A DNA stretch of 30,632 bases from JAKVAV01 sp047633195. GTDB taxonomy: Bacteria; Bacteroidota; Bacteroidia; Flavobacteriales_D; Cryomorphaceae. Position 1 is the stretch's first letter. Every line of letters starts with the position of its first letter. The translations under genes and the position numbers were made by a program. This document shows, in pieces, positions 22,866 to 30,527 of this stretch. The stretch covers positions 1 to 30,632 of the forward strand of contig JBLIEU010000027.1 in the NCBI GenBank assembly GCA_047633195.1, given 5' to 3'. The notes under the pieces were generated by a model. It worked only from the letters and a program-made list of their open reading frames with translations. It was not told where the DNA came from and did no database searches.

Positions 22866-23477
22866 TTAGGCTAAAGCCGAAAAGGTATAACCTTCTTCCT
22901 TCAACCGTTTTAGACTTCGAGGAAGTGCGTAGATCATATTTTTGTAGGCTTTATCACTATCGTGAAAAACGACAATGCTACCTGGATTCGCATTATCAAC
23001 CACATTCGACAAGCATTTTTCAGGAGACACATCACTTCGCCAATCGACGGATAGCACATCCCACATTACAATCTTGAACCGTGATTTTAAGCTCTTGACT
23101 TGATTTCTTGTAATACGGCCATAAGGCGGGCGAAAGAGATTTGAATCTACAACAGATCCGCATTCCAACACATTTTTGAAATAGGAGTAATCGGAGAACT
23201 CCCAGCCATTCATATGATTCCACGTATGGTTGGCCGTTTTGTGACCCGCATCGAGAAGAGCTTGGTAGGCTTTCGGGAAACGAATCACGTTACCTCCAAT
23301 GCAAAAGAAAGTTGCCAGAGCTCCGTACTCCTTCAGAATATCGATAATCTCTAATGTGATTGATTCGGTCGGCCCATCATCAAAAGTGAGGTAAACCACC
23401 CGTTCGTCTCTACTCTCATTCCAGAGTAAGTCGCCCGCTAGGGGTTTTAAAATTTCGGGTGTTTTTACCAAATACAC
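22866..23477 (-). CDS. NodB-domain polysaccharide deacetylase
   Basis: A 203-residue carbohydrate esterase family 4-like protein consisting almost entirely of the NodB domain. All five motifs are visible: TFDDGP (catalytic base and metal Asp), HTWNH (metal His pair), RPPYG, VLSVDW and VVFHD. Such enzymes remove acetyl groups from N-acetylglucosamine in peptidoglycan or other glycans. No signal peptide or membrane anchor is seen in this reading, although most relatives act outside the cytoplasm. No ATG exists before the domain. GTG at 23477-23475 is the likely start, and a TTG two codons later is the alternative. The 195-base gap upstream holds a possible -7 box and an inverted repeat. Confidence 0.92.
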   Translation of the reverse strand: MYLVKTPEILKPLAGDLLWNESRDERVVYLTFDDGPTESITLEIIDILKEYGALATFFCIGGNVIRFPKAYQALLDAGHKTANHTWNHMNGWEFSDYSYFKNVLECGSVVDSNLFRPPYGRITRNQVKSLKSRFKIVMWDVLSVDWRSDVSPEKCLSNVVDNANPGSIVVFHDSDKAYKNMIYALPRSLKRLKEEGYTFSALA

Positions 23478-23561
23478 TATTAGAGTCTGTCTATAAAGTC
23501 CGCTATCTTCCTTCCACTAGTTTTATAAACAGTCATTGACCAATGTCAACTCCTTGATCTA

Positions 23562-23569
23562 CAAAACTA
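23562..23569 (-). promoter_or_regulatory. Possible -7 box for the deacetylase gene
   Basis: On the minus strand this reads TAGTTTTG, an exact TAnnTTTG match. It is 85 bases before the GTG start, implying a leader of about 80 bases, longer than at other genes here. It may be a chance match. Confidence 0.3.
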
Positions 23570-23599
23570 CGTGTGCGTTGCTATCGAACTTTCTAGCTC

Positions 23600-23656
23600 A
23601 GACGCTTGACTAGAGGGACAATTTTTATCAGAATATGTTCACTTAGTTCAGCGTCT
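23600..23656. repeat. Imperfect inverted repeat between glycosyltransferase and deacetylase genes
   Basis: AGACGCTTGACTA at 23600-23612 is the reverse complement of 23644-23656 at 11 of 13 positions, with a 31-base spacer. There is no T-run beside either arm, so it is not a standard terminator. It could be a protein-binding site, an mRNA 3' structure or chance. Confidence 0.35.
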
Positions 23657-23671
23657 ACGGACACACATTTT

Positions 23672-26600
23672 TTAGAATCTCATAGTGGGCTGAGTTCGAT
23701 AAGATTCTAGATCTTTGATTTTTATATCAAAGGCCTTGTCAAGTTCTAGGAATCGTTCATCCAGTTCATTTCCAAAACCTTCTTGAGGATAGCGTTGCTT
23801 CACGTCGTCTCTGAGTCGTCGCATGACTGAGTAAGCTATCTGAATATCCTGTTGGAGCTGGATAGCAAATTTCGGTTCAAGCGCCATGTAGTACTCAAAG
23901 TCTTCAGCGTATCGGTCGAAAACTATTTTTGTGATTTCGTTCGCCTTTTCGTTTTCACCCAGTGCGTAATAATTCTCGGCAATTGGAACCATCAACTTAT
24001 CGAATGGGACATTGTGGTGAGGCATGACCTCCATGCTTCTATCCAAAACTTTGAGCGCTTTCCCCTCTTTTTGCTCCACGATAAGTTGCTCGGCTAAATT
24101 CGAGAACTGCAGTCTCAGGTTGTTCGTCATACGGAGGTTGTTCTCGTCCATATAGATCTGATTCTCACTATCCATTCCTCCCCACTTGAATTTCTCCATC
24201 ACATTTTCGTACATCTTTTCGGTATCTACTTTTCCGTAGAGATTGGGATTTCGATTTTCGGGGCTTTTCACAGGAGTAAGTCGGTAGGCCAATCCTTCTA
24301 GTTTGAAGTAACTCTCCAAATTGATGTAGCTATCAGGTCCCGTTGTAACTGCAAAATAAATAGGTCTTTCCCAGTTATTGGTCGCAAGCAGATCGAGCTG
24401 CATCATGTTGTTTTTCAATAGATAGCTTCTGTTTATTCTCCACTCTACACGATCAGAAACGAAGGCGGTGTCTTCCACACTGATCACCCCTCTTCTCAAC
24501 AAATCCTCTTTGTCTACCTCGATGTAAAAGCTTTTGGTAGGAATCACCGCTAGCTTAGCACCTCCACCCATGCTTTTCAAGTTCTCATCCTTCGCGATGA
24601 AAGCGATGGCATTATCTACGTCAACAGGCACACTGTTTGGATTCGAAGATTCATCCATCAAAACTACATCACGGGTTCCCTGTCGGTATTTGGTTTCTGT
24701 GAGCGAGAAAGGCACGGGTTCAGACTCATAAGCCTTTCGTTTCATCTGGTTGATGTACCAGTCTGTGTTCAAAAGGCTCAAGTTTACCACCCTTACATCT
24801 GTTCGAATTCCTTCCACTTCTTGGGCGTACCAAAGAGGGAATGTATCGTTGTCACCATTGGTAAATAGAATGGCATTTTTTTCAGTAGAATAAAGGTAAT
24901 TGGCGGCGAAGTCGCGTGCGGTGTAGCGGTCTGACCTATCGTGATCATTCCAACCATCAGCTGCCATCAGCATGGGTACGGGCAGCGTAAGCATTGCTGC
25001 AATAACTGCAATGGGTACTGCGGACTTTACTGACTTTCCTAAAAAGTAAAACAGCGCAATCGCGCCAACTCCAATGACTCCCATATATAAAATTGAGTAA
25101 GAGAAGAAGTGGCTATTATCTTGAAGATTTTCGAGAACATAGATGACACCACCTGCTCCTAGAACTGCACCTGCAGTATTGATTAGTTGCTTTTTCTTAA
25201 TGTTATACGCTGCATCGAAAAGGGCATATACACCTAAACCTATCCAAATGGCAAAGGCATAGAATGAACCCGCATAAGCGTAATCTCGCTCACGCGGTTG
25301 AAAAGGCGTTTGGTTCAGGTACACCACAATGGCTAATCCTGTAAGTAGGAATAGCAGCAGCGTTACAAACCAATCATCGGGACGTCGATAGAGTTGGTAA
25401 AGTAGACCGACCAACCCCAAAATAAGAGGCAAAAGGTAGAACCTATTGTAAGCGAAGTTTTCTGTAATACTGCTCGGTAAATTCTCTTGAGTGCCCAGAC
25501 GCTCTTGGTCTACGAAGTCTACTCCGCTAATCCAGTTTCCACTCAATAAATCTCCGTGTCCTTGTACATCGTTTTGCTTTCCAGCGAAATTCCACATAAA
25601 GTAGCGCCAGTACATAAAATTGAACTGGTAGCGGAAGAAGAACCGCATATTCTCAGTGAAAGTAGGCTTGTTTACGATGGTAGGTTGGCCATCTTGTCCG
25701 ATGGTTCGAATGGGCTTCCCTTTAAAATCTGACCAGCTTTTGTATGATTGAACGTGGTTTGCCTGCGAACTGTACATCCTTGGGAAAACAGACTCAAATT
25801 GCGGGTCATAGTTGACCACTGAAGATTTCCTGTCGTCAGACACCACATACTCATGCGAGAGATCATAAGGCTGATCCGAATTGGCGATGTATTTCTCAGC
25901 ATCAAATCTTTCAGAGAACCATTCGACAATTCTTCCTGTCTTAGCCTGCACTGTCCACGCTTTTGCATGAAGAGGCTTTCCGTCGCTTCTCGGATTCTGT
26001 GCATCCGTCGGCGAATTGAAATAATGTCCGTAGAGAAGAGGTCGGTCTCCGTATTGCTCGCGGTTGAGGTAGGAGAGTAGAGTGAAAACGTTTTCAGGGT
26101 TGTTCTCATCTAATGGAGGATTGGCCGATGAACGAATCACAATCGTCGCAAAAGTGGAGTATCCTAGAATGATAACTACAACGGATAGAACCACCGTGTT
26201 CCAAATGGGCTTGTTGTTCTTGTGGGTGTAATACAATCCAAAAGTTAAAATCGCGATGCTAATCAAGGCATAAACGATTGTTCCCGTATTGAAGGGCATG
26301 CCAAGCGTATTCACGAAGAACAGCTCAAAGTCGCCCGCAAGGGAAACAACACCTGGAATGATACCCGCTTGAATAATTCCCAGGATGACCAATGACACTA
26401 ATCCAGTAAAGACTATTCCTTTAGTCGTGGGCTTGTTTCGTTTGAAGTAGACTACAAAGCATATCGCAGGAATAGCAAGAAGGTTAAGCAAGTGAACTCC
26501 GATAGAGAGGCCCATGAGGTAAGCAATGACAATGATCCAGCGCATTTCGTTCTTTCCGTTGGAAAGACTCTCCCAACGAAGAATAGACCAAAATACTGCT

Positions 26601-27061
26601 GCTGTAAAAAGCGATGACATGGCGTAGACCTCACCCTCTACTGCTGAAAACCAGAACGAATCTGAAAAAGTATAAGTCAATGCTCCGACTACACCTGCCG
26701 CCATGGTGGCGATGATTTTACCCGAGTTATTGGCAGCGTCTTCTCCTTTTAGCGCCATTTTTCTCCCAAAATGGGTGATGGTCCAAAACAAGAAAAGGAT
26801 AGTCAAGCTGCTGCTGACCGCCGACAGAACATTGACAGCCATAGGAACAAATTCTACCGAAACGAACATGGAGAACAGTCGCGCCAAGAGCATGAAAAGC
26901 GGCGCTCCTGGAGGGTGTCCGATCTCAAGCTTATATGCGGTTGTTATGAACTCACCCGTATCCCAGAAACTGGTGGTGGGTTCGATAGTCAATATATAAA
27001 CGATGGTTGCTACGAGAAAAACTCCCCAGCCCGTAATCAGATTCAGTTTTCTAAAGTCCAT
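23672..27061 (-). CDS. DUF2723 / GT117-type polytopic membrane glycosyltransferase
   Basis: A 1129-residue protein. The N-terminal region carries the DUF2723 signature: YILTIEPTTSFWDTGEFITTAYKLEIGHPPGAPLF-type sequence with the Asp-Thr-Gly-Glu loop after the first membrane helix. About a dozen hydrophobic helices follow, interrupted by a large soluble loop (about 330-470). After about residue 690 comes a soluble C-terminal part with FTNGDNDTFPLWYAQE and, near the end, TPR-like helices. The architecture is that of GT-C enzymes such as protein O-mannosyltransferases, which use polyprenyl-phosphate sugars outside the cytoplasm. The acceptor is not known here. Surface proteins such as the nearby T9SS cargos are an inference only. 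ATG 27061 starts at MDFRKLNLITGW; an ATG four codons upstream is equally open. Confidence 0.9.
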   Translation of the reverse strand: MDFRKLNLITGWGVFLVATIVYILTIEPTTSFWDTGEFITTAYKLEIGHPPGAPLFMLLARLFSMFVSVEFVPMAVNVLSAVSSSLTILFLFWTITHFGRKMALKGEDAANNSGKIIATMAAGVVGALTYTFSDSFWFSAVEGEVYAMSSLFTAAVFWSILRWESLSNGKNEMRWIIVIAYLMGLSIGVHLLNLLAIPAICFVVYFKRNKPTTKGIVFTGLVSLVILGIIQAGIIPGVVSLAGDFELFFVNTLGMPFNTGTIVYALISIAILTFGLYYTHKNNKPIWNTVVLSVVVIILGYSTFATIVIRSSANPPLDENNPENVFTLLSYLNREQYGDRPLLYGHYFNSPTDAQNPRSDGKPLHAKAWTVQAKTGRIVEWFSERFDAEKYIANSDQPYDLSHEYVVSDDRKSSVVNYDPQFESVFPRMYSSQANHVQSYKSWSDFKGKPIRTIGQDGQPTIVNKPTFTENMRFFFRYQFNFMYWRYFMWNFAGKQNDVQGHGDLLSGNWISGVDFVDQERLGTQENLPSSITENFAYNRFYLLPLILGLVGLLYQLYRRPDDWFVTLLLFLLTGLAIVVYLNQTPFQPRERDYAYAGSFYAFAIWIGLGVYALFDAAYNIKKKQLINTAGAVLGAGGVIYVLENLQDNSHFFSYSILYMGVIGVGAIALFYFLGKSVKSAVPIAVIAAMLTLPVPMLMAADGWNDHDRSDRYTARDFAANYLYSTEKNAILFTNGDNDTFPLWYAQEVEGIRTDVRVVNLSLLNTDWYINQMKRKAYESEPVPFSLTETKYRQGTRDVVLMDESSNPNSVPVDVDNAIAFIAKDENLKSMGGGAKLAVIPTKSFYIEVDKEDLLRRGVISVEDTAFVSDRVEWRINRSYLLKNNMMQLDLLATNNWERPIYFAVTTGPDSYINLESYFKLEGLAYRLTPVKSPENRNPNLYGKVDTEKMYENVMEKFKWGGMDSENQIYMDENNLRMTNNLRLQFSNLAEQLIVEQKEGKALKVLDRSMEVMPHHNVPFDKLMVPIAENYYALGENEKANEITKIVFDRYAEDFEYYMALEPKFAIQLQQDIQIAYSVMRRLRDDVKQRYPQEGFGNELDERFLELDKAFDIKIKDLESYRTQPTMRF

Positions 27062-27082
27062 ATGGATGGTCAATTATGGCTG

Positions 27083-27090
27083 CGAAAATA
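27083..27090 (-). promoter_or_regulatory. Possible -7 box for the DUF2723 gene
   Basis: Read on the minus strand it is TATTTTCG followed by C, one mismatch from TAnnTTTG and the same variant form as the rplM box (TATCTTCG). It is 22 bases before the ATG at 27061. Confidence 0.35.
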
Positions 27091-27192
27091 AGAAAATAAC
27101 CCTGCCTAGTTCCCGCACTTTGGAACCATTAAGAAGTCTGGGCCATTTTTGTGTTTTTTTGTAGAATGGCTGGCGATAATTAAGAGAATGTT

Positions 27193-27200
27193 TACATTTG
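27193..27200 (+). promoter_or_regulatory. -7 box for tRNA-Gln
   Basis: TACATTTG followed by C is an exact TAnnTTTG match ending 18 bases before the first base of the tRNA. Confidence 0.6.
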
Positions 27201-27218
27201 CACTCCTTTACAGGAAAT

Positions 27219-27291
27219 TGTCCCATGGTGTAACTGGCAACACGTCTGTTTTTGGTACAGAAGAGTCTAGGTTCGAGCCCTAGTGGGACAA
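27219..27291 (+). tRNA. tRNA-Gln (anticodon TTG)
   Basis: A 73-nt cloverleaf with acceptor TGTCCCA/TGGGACA, anticodon stem TCTGT/ACAGA with loop TTTTGGT (anticodon TTG, reading CAA), and T arm CTAGG-TTCGAGC-CCTAG. The discriminator is A and CCA is not encoded. It is a single-gene transcription unit with its own -7 box and an immediately following terminator. Confidence 0.96.
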
Positions 27292-27293
27292 CG

Positions 27294-27325
27294 AAGCCCC
27301 GCCAAATTGGTGGGGCTTTTTTTGT
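27294..27325 (+). terminator. Terminator of tRNA-Gln
   Basis: The stem AAGCCCCGCCA/TGGTGGGGCTT (11 pairs including one G-T) has a 3-base AAT loop and is followed by TTTTTT. It starts three bases after the tRNA. Confidence 0.92.
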
Positions 27326-27618
27326 TTCTCATATGTTCAAGATTTGCGTCATACCAGCGTTAAACTAGCGGAGAAGATTTTTAGTTAGAGGAGCGCAGTA
27401 GGAGCAAGAGTATTTATAGTGCATTCTTGTGACATCTCTTTTTCTGACTCCGACTATTTAGACAAAAACATAAAGTCGTTTAAGAAATGACACAATACCA
27501 TCTCTGATGTATGCATTTCTCTCATTGAATCATTCTTTGGTTAGCCGACTTTCCCCATTTCCACATCACTTATTCATCCACAGAGACATTGAATTAATTG
27601 AAAAAAAAACGAAGCAAT
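27326..27618. other. Intergenic stretch without recognisable gene
   Basis: About 290 bases between the tRNA-Gln terminator and the palindromic terminator at 27619. Both strands are broken by stops, no TAnnTTTG box is present on either strand, and no tRNA-like or IS-end structure is seen. It is AT-rich with scattered short repeats only. A single TTATTCATCCACA resembles a stretched DnaA box but is isolated. Confidence 0.6.
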
Positions 27619-27652
27619 AAAAAGCCCCGCTCAAATTTGAGCGGGGCTTTTT
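27619..27652. terminator. Perfect palindromic, probably bidirectional terminator
   Basis: The 17-base arms AAAAAGCCCCGCTCAAA and TTTGAGCGGGGCTTTTT are exactly complementary with no spacer. The GC-rich core with A and T runs on both sides should stop transcription from either direction. It lies 31 bases after the small exported-protein gene on the minus strand. Confidence 0.92.
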
Positions 27653-27682
27653 CGTAAACCGATTGTTGCGAAAAATCAGTTC

Positions 27683-27928
27683 TTATTTCTGTTTTGCTTT
27701 TTTGATCATTTCTGTGTTTACCAATTGATCGGTCGAAGTGTACATGGGTTTCACGATGGTCTCTGCCAACTTTCCTTCTTTGAATAGCTTGGCCAGTTCA
27801 GGACTAAGCAATTCTCGATTTTCAGTGCTTTTCTTTTTGGTTTTTCCTTCTTCTGAAGAAATTCCGGAGGCAAAGCTTTGCCCTCCGAGCATTAGAGCCA
27901 ATGTAAAGGCCGCAATGAGAGCTTTCAT
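27683..27928 (-). CDS. Small exported hypothetical protein, 81 residues
   Basis: It starts with a clean signal peptide (MKALIAAFTLALMLGGQSFASG, cleavage near residue 21). The remaining 60 residues are highly charged, with a lysine-rich EGKTKKKSTENRE segment, a LSPELAKLFKEGKLAETI helix and a KKAKQK tail. I recognise no domain. It has no cysteine, so it is not a lipoprotein. An exact -7 box 40 bases upstream and a perfect terminator downstream make it a self-contained transcription unit, which supports it as a real gene despite its size. Confidence 0.72.
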   Translation of the reverse strand: MKALIAAFTLALMLGGQSFASGISSEEGKTKKKSTENRELLSPELAKLFKEGKLAETIVKPMYTSTDQLVNTEMIKKAKQK

Positions 27929-27967
27929 AATAGTTTGTGTTTAGTTTGTTTATTGTTTTAACCGACA

Positions 27968-27975
27968 CAAACATA
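27968..27975 (-). promoter_or_regulatory. -7 box for the small exported protein
   Basis: On the minus strand it reads TATGTTTG, an exact TAnnTTTG match, 40 bases before the ATG at 27928. The leader between them is A-rich and unstructured, as is common in Bacteroidota. Confidence 0.55.
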
Positions 27976-28069
27976 CGGCTGTAACATTGGAGGTTTACAG
28001 CAAATTAGGATGAACGATCTTAGAAAATTACAAGCGGTGTGAACGAATGTTAAATTTTCACAGTGGGGT

Positions 28070-28966
28070 TTATTTCTTGCTCAAAGTGGCAATTGGGCGA
28101 AAGCCAACCATGGGAGATGCGTCATTAAAAGTGATCAGGCTTTCATTTCTGATGTCGTAGCCTGTGCTTTGCCAGGAGCCGCCAGCAGCTTGATCCGAGT
28201 CGGCAAGCATTTCAGCTACATTTCCATTCATTTGGTGTAAGCCAAATCCATTTGGGGCGTAAGATTTGACCGGTGCGGTAACATCAGCTACTTCATTTAC
28301 ACTTCCTGCTACACTCATCGGAATCTTGGTTTGAACCACCTCTAGTGCTCCAGTTTCTTCATTTCTATGAATATTTTTTGCACCATAACTCACGAAATTT
28401 GCCAGGAAAGTTCCTTCCGTATTTCTCACAAAAGGCCCACCCCAAGCATAGGGCCCTGCTAGTCCTCCGTTTGCTGCGTTGACCCATTCGGTTCTGGTAG
28501 GAAGCCTAAAAACAATTCTCATGTCATCGGGAAGACCGATGTCCAAAGACGCGTACTTTTCAGTCAGCCATTCGCAATAAGCTTTGGCAGATTCTGAAGT
28601 AATGTTAACTACTGGATAGCTTTGGTATGCAGGGTGTGTGTGGTAGTGCTCTGCATAAGGTTTCGCATGCTCTAGATTCTTTTGCCAGTTTTCCGATTTC
28701 ACAGAATATCGCTTCTTTAGTGTTTCATCTTTCAGATCATTTAAAAATTTAGTGTATTCAAAATTGCTCACTTCAGTTTTGAACATATAGAAAGCACCTG
28801 CATCGCTCTTCGCGCCTTCAATCGATACAAAGCCACTGGGAACGTAAGCATATTTTGAGGTAAAGGATTTGCTCATCTTCACCTTGTCCTTAGGCTTATT
28901 GCCAAAGCCTGCGCTGATTAAAAAGGTTCCGAGAATTAAAACTGAAAGGAGTCCAAAATTTTTCAT
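28070..28966 (-). CDS. Exported FGE-sulfatase-domain (GldK/GldJ-like) protein
   Basis: A 298-residue protein from ATG 28966, with a signal peptide (LLSVLILGTFLISAGFG). An upstream extension to 29011 would hide it. The formylglycine-generating-enzyme fold is recognisable from YMFKTEVSNFEYTKFLND, YPVVNITSESAKAYCEWL, RLPTRTEWVNAANGG followed by YAWGG, NGFGLHQMNGNVAEM, GGSW and the final GFRPI. Only one cysteine remains, so the paired catalytic cysteines of true FGE are absent and enzymatic activity is unlikely. In Bacteroidota such domains occur in the T9SS/gliding lipoproteins GldK and GldJ and in many orphan copies. This one has no lipobox and no gld neighbours, so I call it an orphan structural or binding protein. 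Confidence 0.82.
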   Translation of the reverse strand: MKNFGLLSVLILGTFLISAGFGNKPKDKVKMSKSFTSKYAYVPSGFVSIEGAKSDAGAFYMFKTEVSNFEYTKFLNDLKDETLKKRYSVKSENWQKNLEHAKPYAEHYHTHPAYQSYPVVNITSESAKAYCEWLTEKYASLDIGLPDDMRIVFRLPTRTEWVNAANGGLAGPYAWGGPFVRNTEGTFLANFVSYGAKNIHRNEETGALEVVQTKIPMSVAGSVNEVADVTAPVKSYAPNGFGLHQMNGNVAEMLADSDQAAGGSWQSTGYDIRNESLITFNDASPMVGFRPIATLSKK

Positions 28967-29099
28967 GGAGATGGGGTTTTCGTGTTTCAAGACATGAATA
29001 TAGTCATTCATGGAAAAAGCTCACTCTCATTAAATGTGCTATTCTGTTTTTAACATTTTACCCAAAACCAATCCCCAATATCAATACCACGATCTCTAT

Positions 29100-29107
29100 T
29101 ACCTTTG
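29100..29107 (+). promoter_or_regulatory. -7 box for kbl
   Basis: TACCTTTG matches TAnnTTTG exactly, 16 bases before the ATG at 29124, which implies a very short leader. This supports 29124 over the upstream in-frame start at 29034. Confidence 0.6.
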
Positions 29108-29123
29108 TAAAAAATCCATCAAA

Positions 29124-30329
29124 ATGTACGGCAAAATAAAAGACCATCTCCAGAAAGAACTCAAAGAAACCCAAGAAGCTGGCCTTCTCAAAAAGGAACG
29201 CATTATCACTTCCGAGCAAGGCGCTGAGATCACCTTAAGCACAGGTGAAAGCGTTTTGAACTTTTGTTCGAACAATTACCTCGGACTTTCGTCACACCCC
29301 GACGTCGTGCAGGCCTCTAAAGAAGCTTTAGACAATCGCGGTTTTGGAATGTCTTCCGTACGATTTATATGCGGTACGCAAGACATCCATAAAGAACTGG
29401 AGCAGAAAATTTCCGATTTCCATCAAATGGAGGATACCATATTGTATGCCGCTTGCTTTGATGCCAATGCTGGAATTTTCGAACCGCTCCTTACAAAGGA
29501 AGACGCCATTATTAGCGACAGCCTCAATCATGCATCCATTATAGATGGAGTGCGCTTGTGCAAGGCGGCGCGTTACCGTTACCAAAACAACGATATGGCT
29601 GATTTGGAAGATCAGCTCAAGGCTGCCAACGAGAGCGGTGCGCGATTCAAAATGATCGTTACCGATGGAGTCTTTAGTATGGATGGTGTCGTAGCCAACA
29701 TGAAAGGAATTTGTGACCTGGCCGATAAATATGACGCGCTAGTGATGGTGGATGAATGCCACTCAGCGGGTTTTATTGGAAAGACAGGAAGAGGCTCGGT
29801 AGAGCTCCACGGCGTAATGGACCGAGTGGATATTATTACTGGGACACTCGGTAAAGCCCTCGGTGGCGCCATGGGTGGCTACACCACAGGAAAGAAAGAA
29901 ATTATCGATCTTCTTCGTCAGCGGTCGCGACCATACCTTTTTAGCAATTCATTGGCACCTTCGATTGTAGGAGCTTCCATAAAGGTTTTTCATATACTCT
30001 CGGGAAGCACTCATCTTCGCGATAAGTTGGAAGAAAATGTCAATTACTTCAAAGAGGGGATGTCCAAACTCGGGTTTGACATTGTAGATGGAGATTCTGC
30101 GATTGTACCCGTGATGCTCTACGATGCCAAACTTTCGCAAGTCATGGCCGATAAGCTTTTGGAAGAAGGGATTTATGTAATTGGATTCTATTACCCAGTA
30201 GTTCCAAAAGAGAAAGCGCGGATTCGGGTTCAGCTTTCTGCAGCCCATGAAAAAGAACATTTGGATAAAGCGATTGCCGCTTTTGAGAAAGTGGGGAAGG
30301 AAATGGGCGTGTTAGAAGCGGCTTTCTGA
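29124..30329 (+). CDS. kbl: Glycine C-acetyltransferase (2-amino-3-ketobutyrate CoA ligase)
   Basis: A 401-residue PLP enzyme of the alpha-oxoamine synthase family. It cleaves 2-amino-3-oxobutyrate with CoA to glycine and acetyl-CoA in threonine degradation, after threonine dehydrogenase. Visible elements are FCSNNYLGLSSHP, the GFGMSSVRFICGTQDIHKELE segment, SDSLNHASIIDGVRLCKA (His stacking on PLP), MVDECHSAGFIG (Asp to the pyridine nitrogen) and GTLGKALGGAMGG with the Schiff-base Lys. The KBL-type FDANAGIFEPLL and SDFHQMEDTI stretches favour Kbl over BioF or serine palmitoyltransferase. MYGKIKDHLQKEL is the usual N-terminus, and a -7 box sits 16 bases before it. No threonine dehydrogenase gene is seen in the window. 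Confidence 0.95.
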   Translation: MYGKIKDHLQKELKETQEAGLLKKERIITSEQGAEITLSTGESVLNFCSNNYLGLSSHPDVVQASKEALDNRGFGMSSVRFICGTQDIHKELEQKISDFHQMEDTILYAACFDANAGIFEPLLTKEDAIISDSLNHASIIDGVRLCKAARYRYQNNDMADLEDQLKAANESGARFKMIVTDGVFSMDGVVANMKGICDLADKYDALVMVDECHSAGFIGKTGRGSVELHGVMDRVDIITGTLGKALGGAMGGYTTGKKEIIDLLRQRSRPYLFSNSLAPSIVGASIKVFHILSGSTHLRDKLEENVNYFKEGMSKLGFDIVDGDSAIVPVMLYDAKLSQVMADKLLEEGIYVIGFYYPVVPKEKARIRVQLSAAHEKEHLDKAIAAFEKVGKEMGVLEAAF

Positions 30330-30451
30330 AAAAGGAGAAACATCGAAGATTATCAATGGCTGGTGAGCTAAATTGGTCTTTCGTTTGTTCTTTGTTTATC
30401 GCTCACAGCCTTTCTGTTCAATACCTTGGTGAAAGAAAGTACATCGCCATC

Positions 30452-30482
30452 TTTGTGAGTAATAAAAAACATCTTATCTTCG
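30452..30482 (+). promoter_or_regulatory. rplM promoter (TTTG-N19-TATCTTCG)
   Basis: TTTG at 30452-30455 is followed after exactly 19 bases by TATCTTCG at 30475-30482 and then C. This is the spacing expected of a Bacteroidota -33/-7 promoter, with one mismatch in the -7 box. A second, overlapping set (TTGG at 30426, 18 bases, CATCTTTG at 30448) could be a tandem promoter. Confidence 0.65.
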
Positions 30483-30485
30483 CAG

Positions 30486-30520
30486 CCCCAATTTGGGGTA
30501 GTAACCTAGCTAAATAGCTT
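30486..30520 (+). promoter_or_regulatory. Possible structured mRNA leader of rplM
   Basis: CCCCAATTTGGGG (30486-30498) forms a compact hairpin at what should be the 5' end of the transcript. It is followed by AGCTAAATAGCT at about 30508-30519, which can form a second small stem. Autoregulatory leaders are common ahead of ribosomal-protein operons. Whether this is one, or just a stabilising 5' hairpin, is not decided by the sequence alone. Confidence 0.35.
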
Positions 30521-30527
30521 TAAGACA

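Noticed and set aside
27585..27600. Stretched DnaA-box-like motif as a sign of a replication origin
   Set aside because: Only a single, interrupted motif is seen. There is no cluster of boxes and no dnaA, dnaN or gidA gene nearby.
27326..27618. Possible non-coding RNA between two terminators
   Set aside because: No TAnnTTTG promoter was found on either strand in this stretch and no stable structure was seen. The second terminator is explained by the minus-strand small gene.
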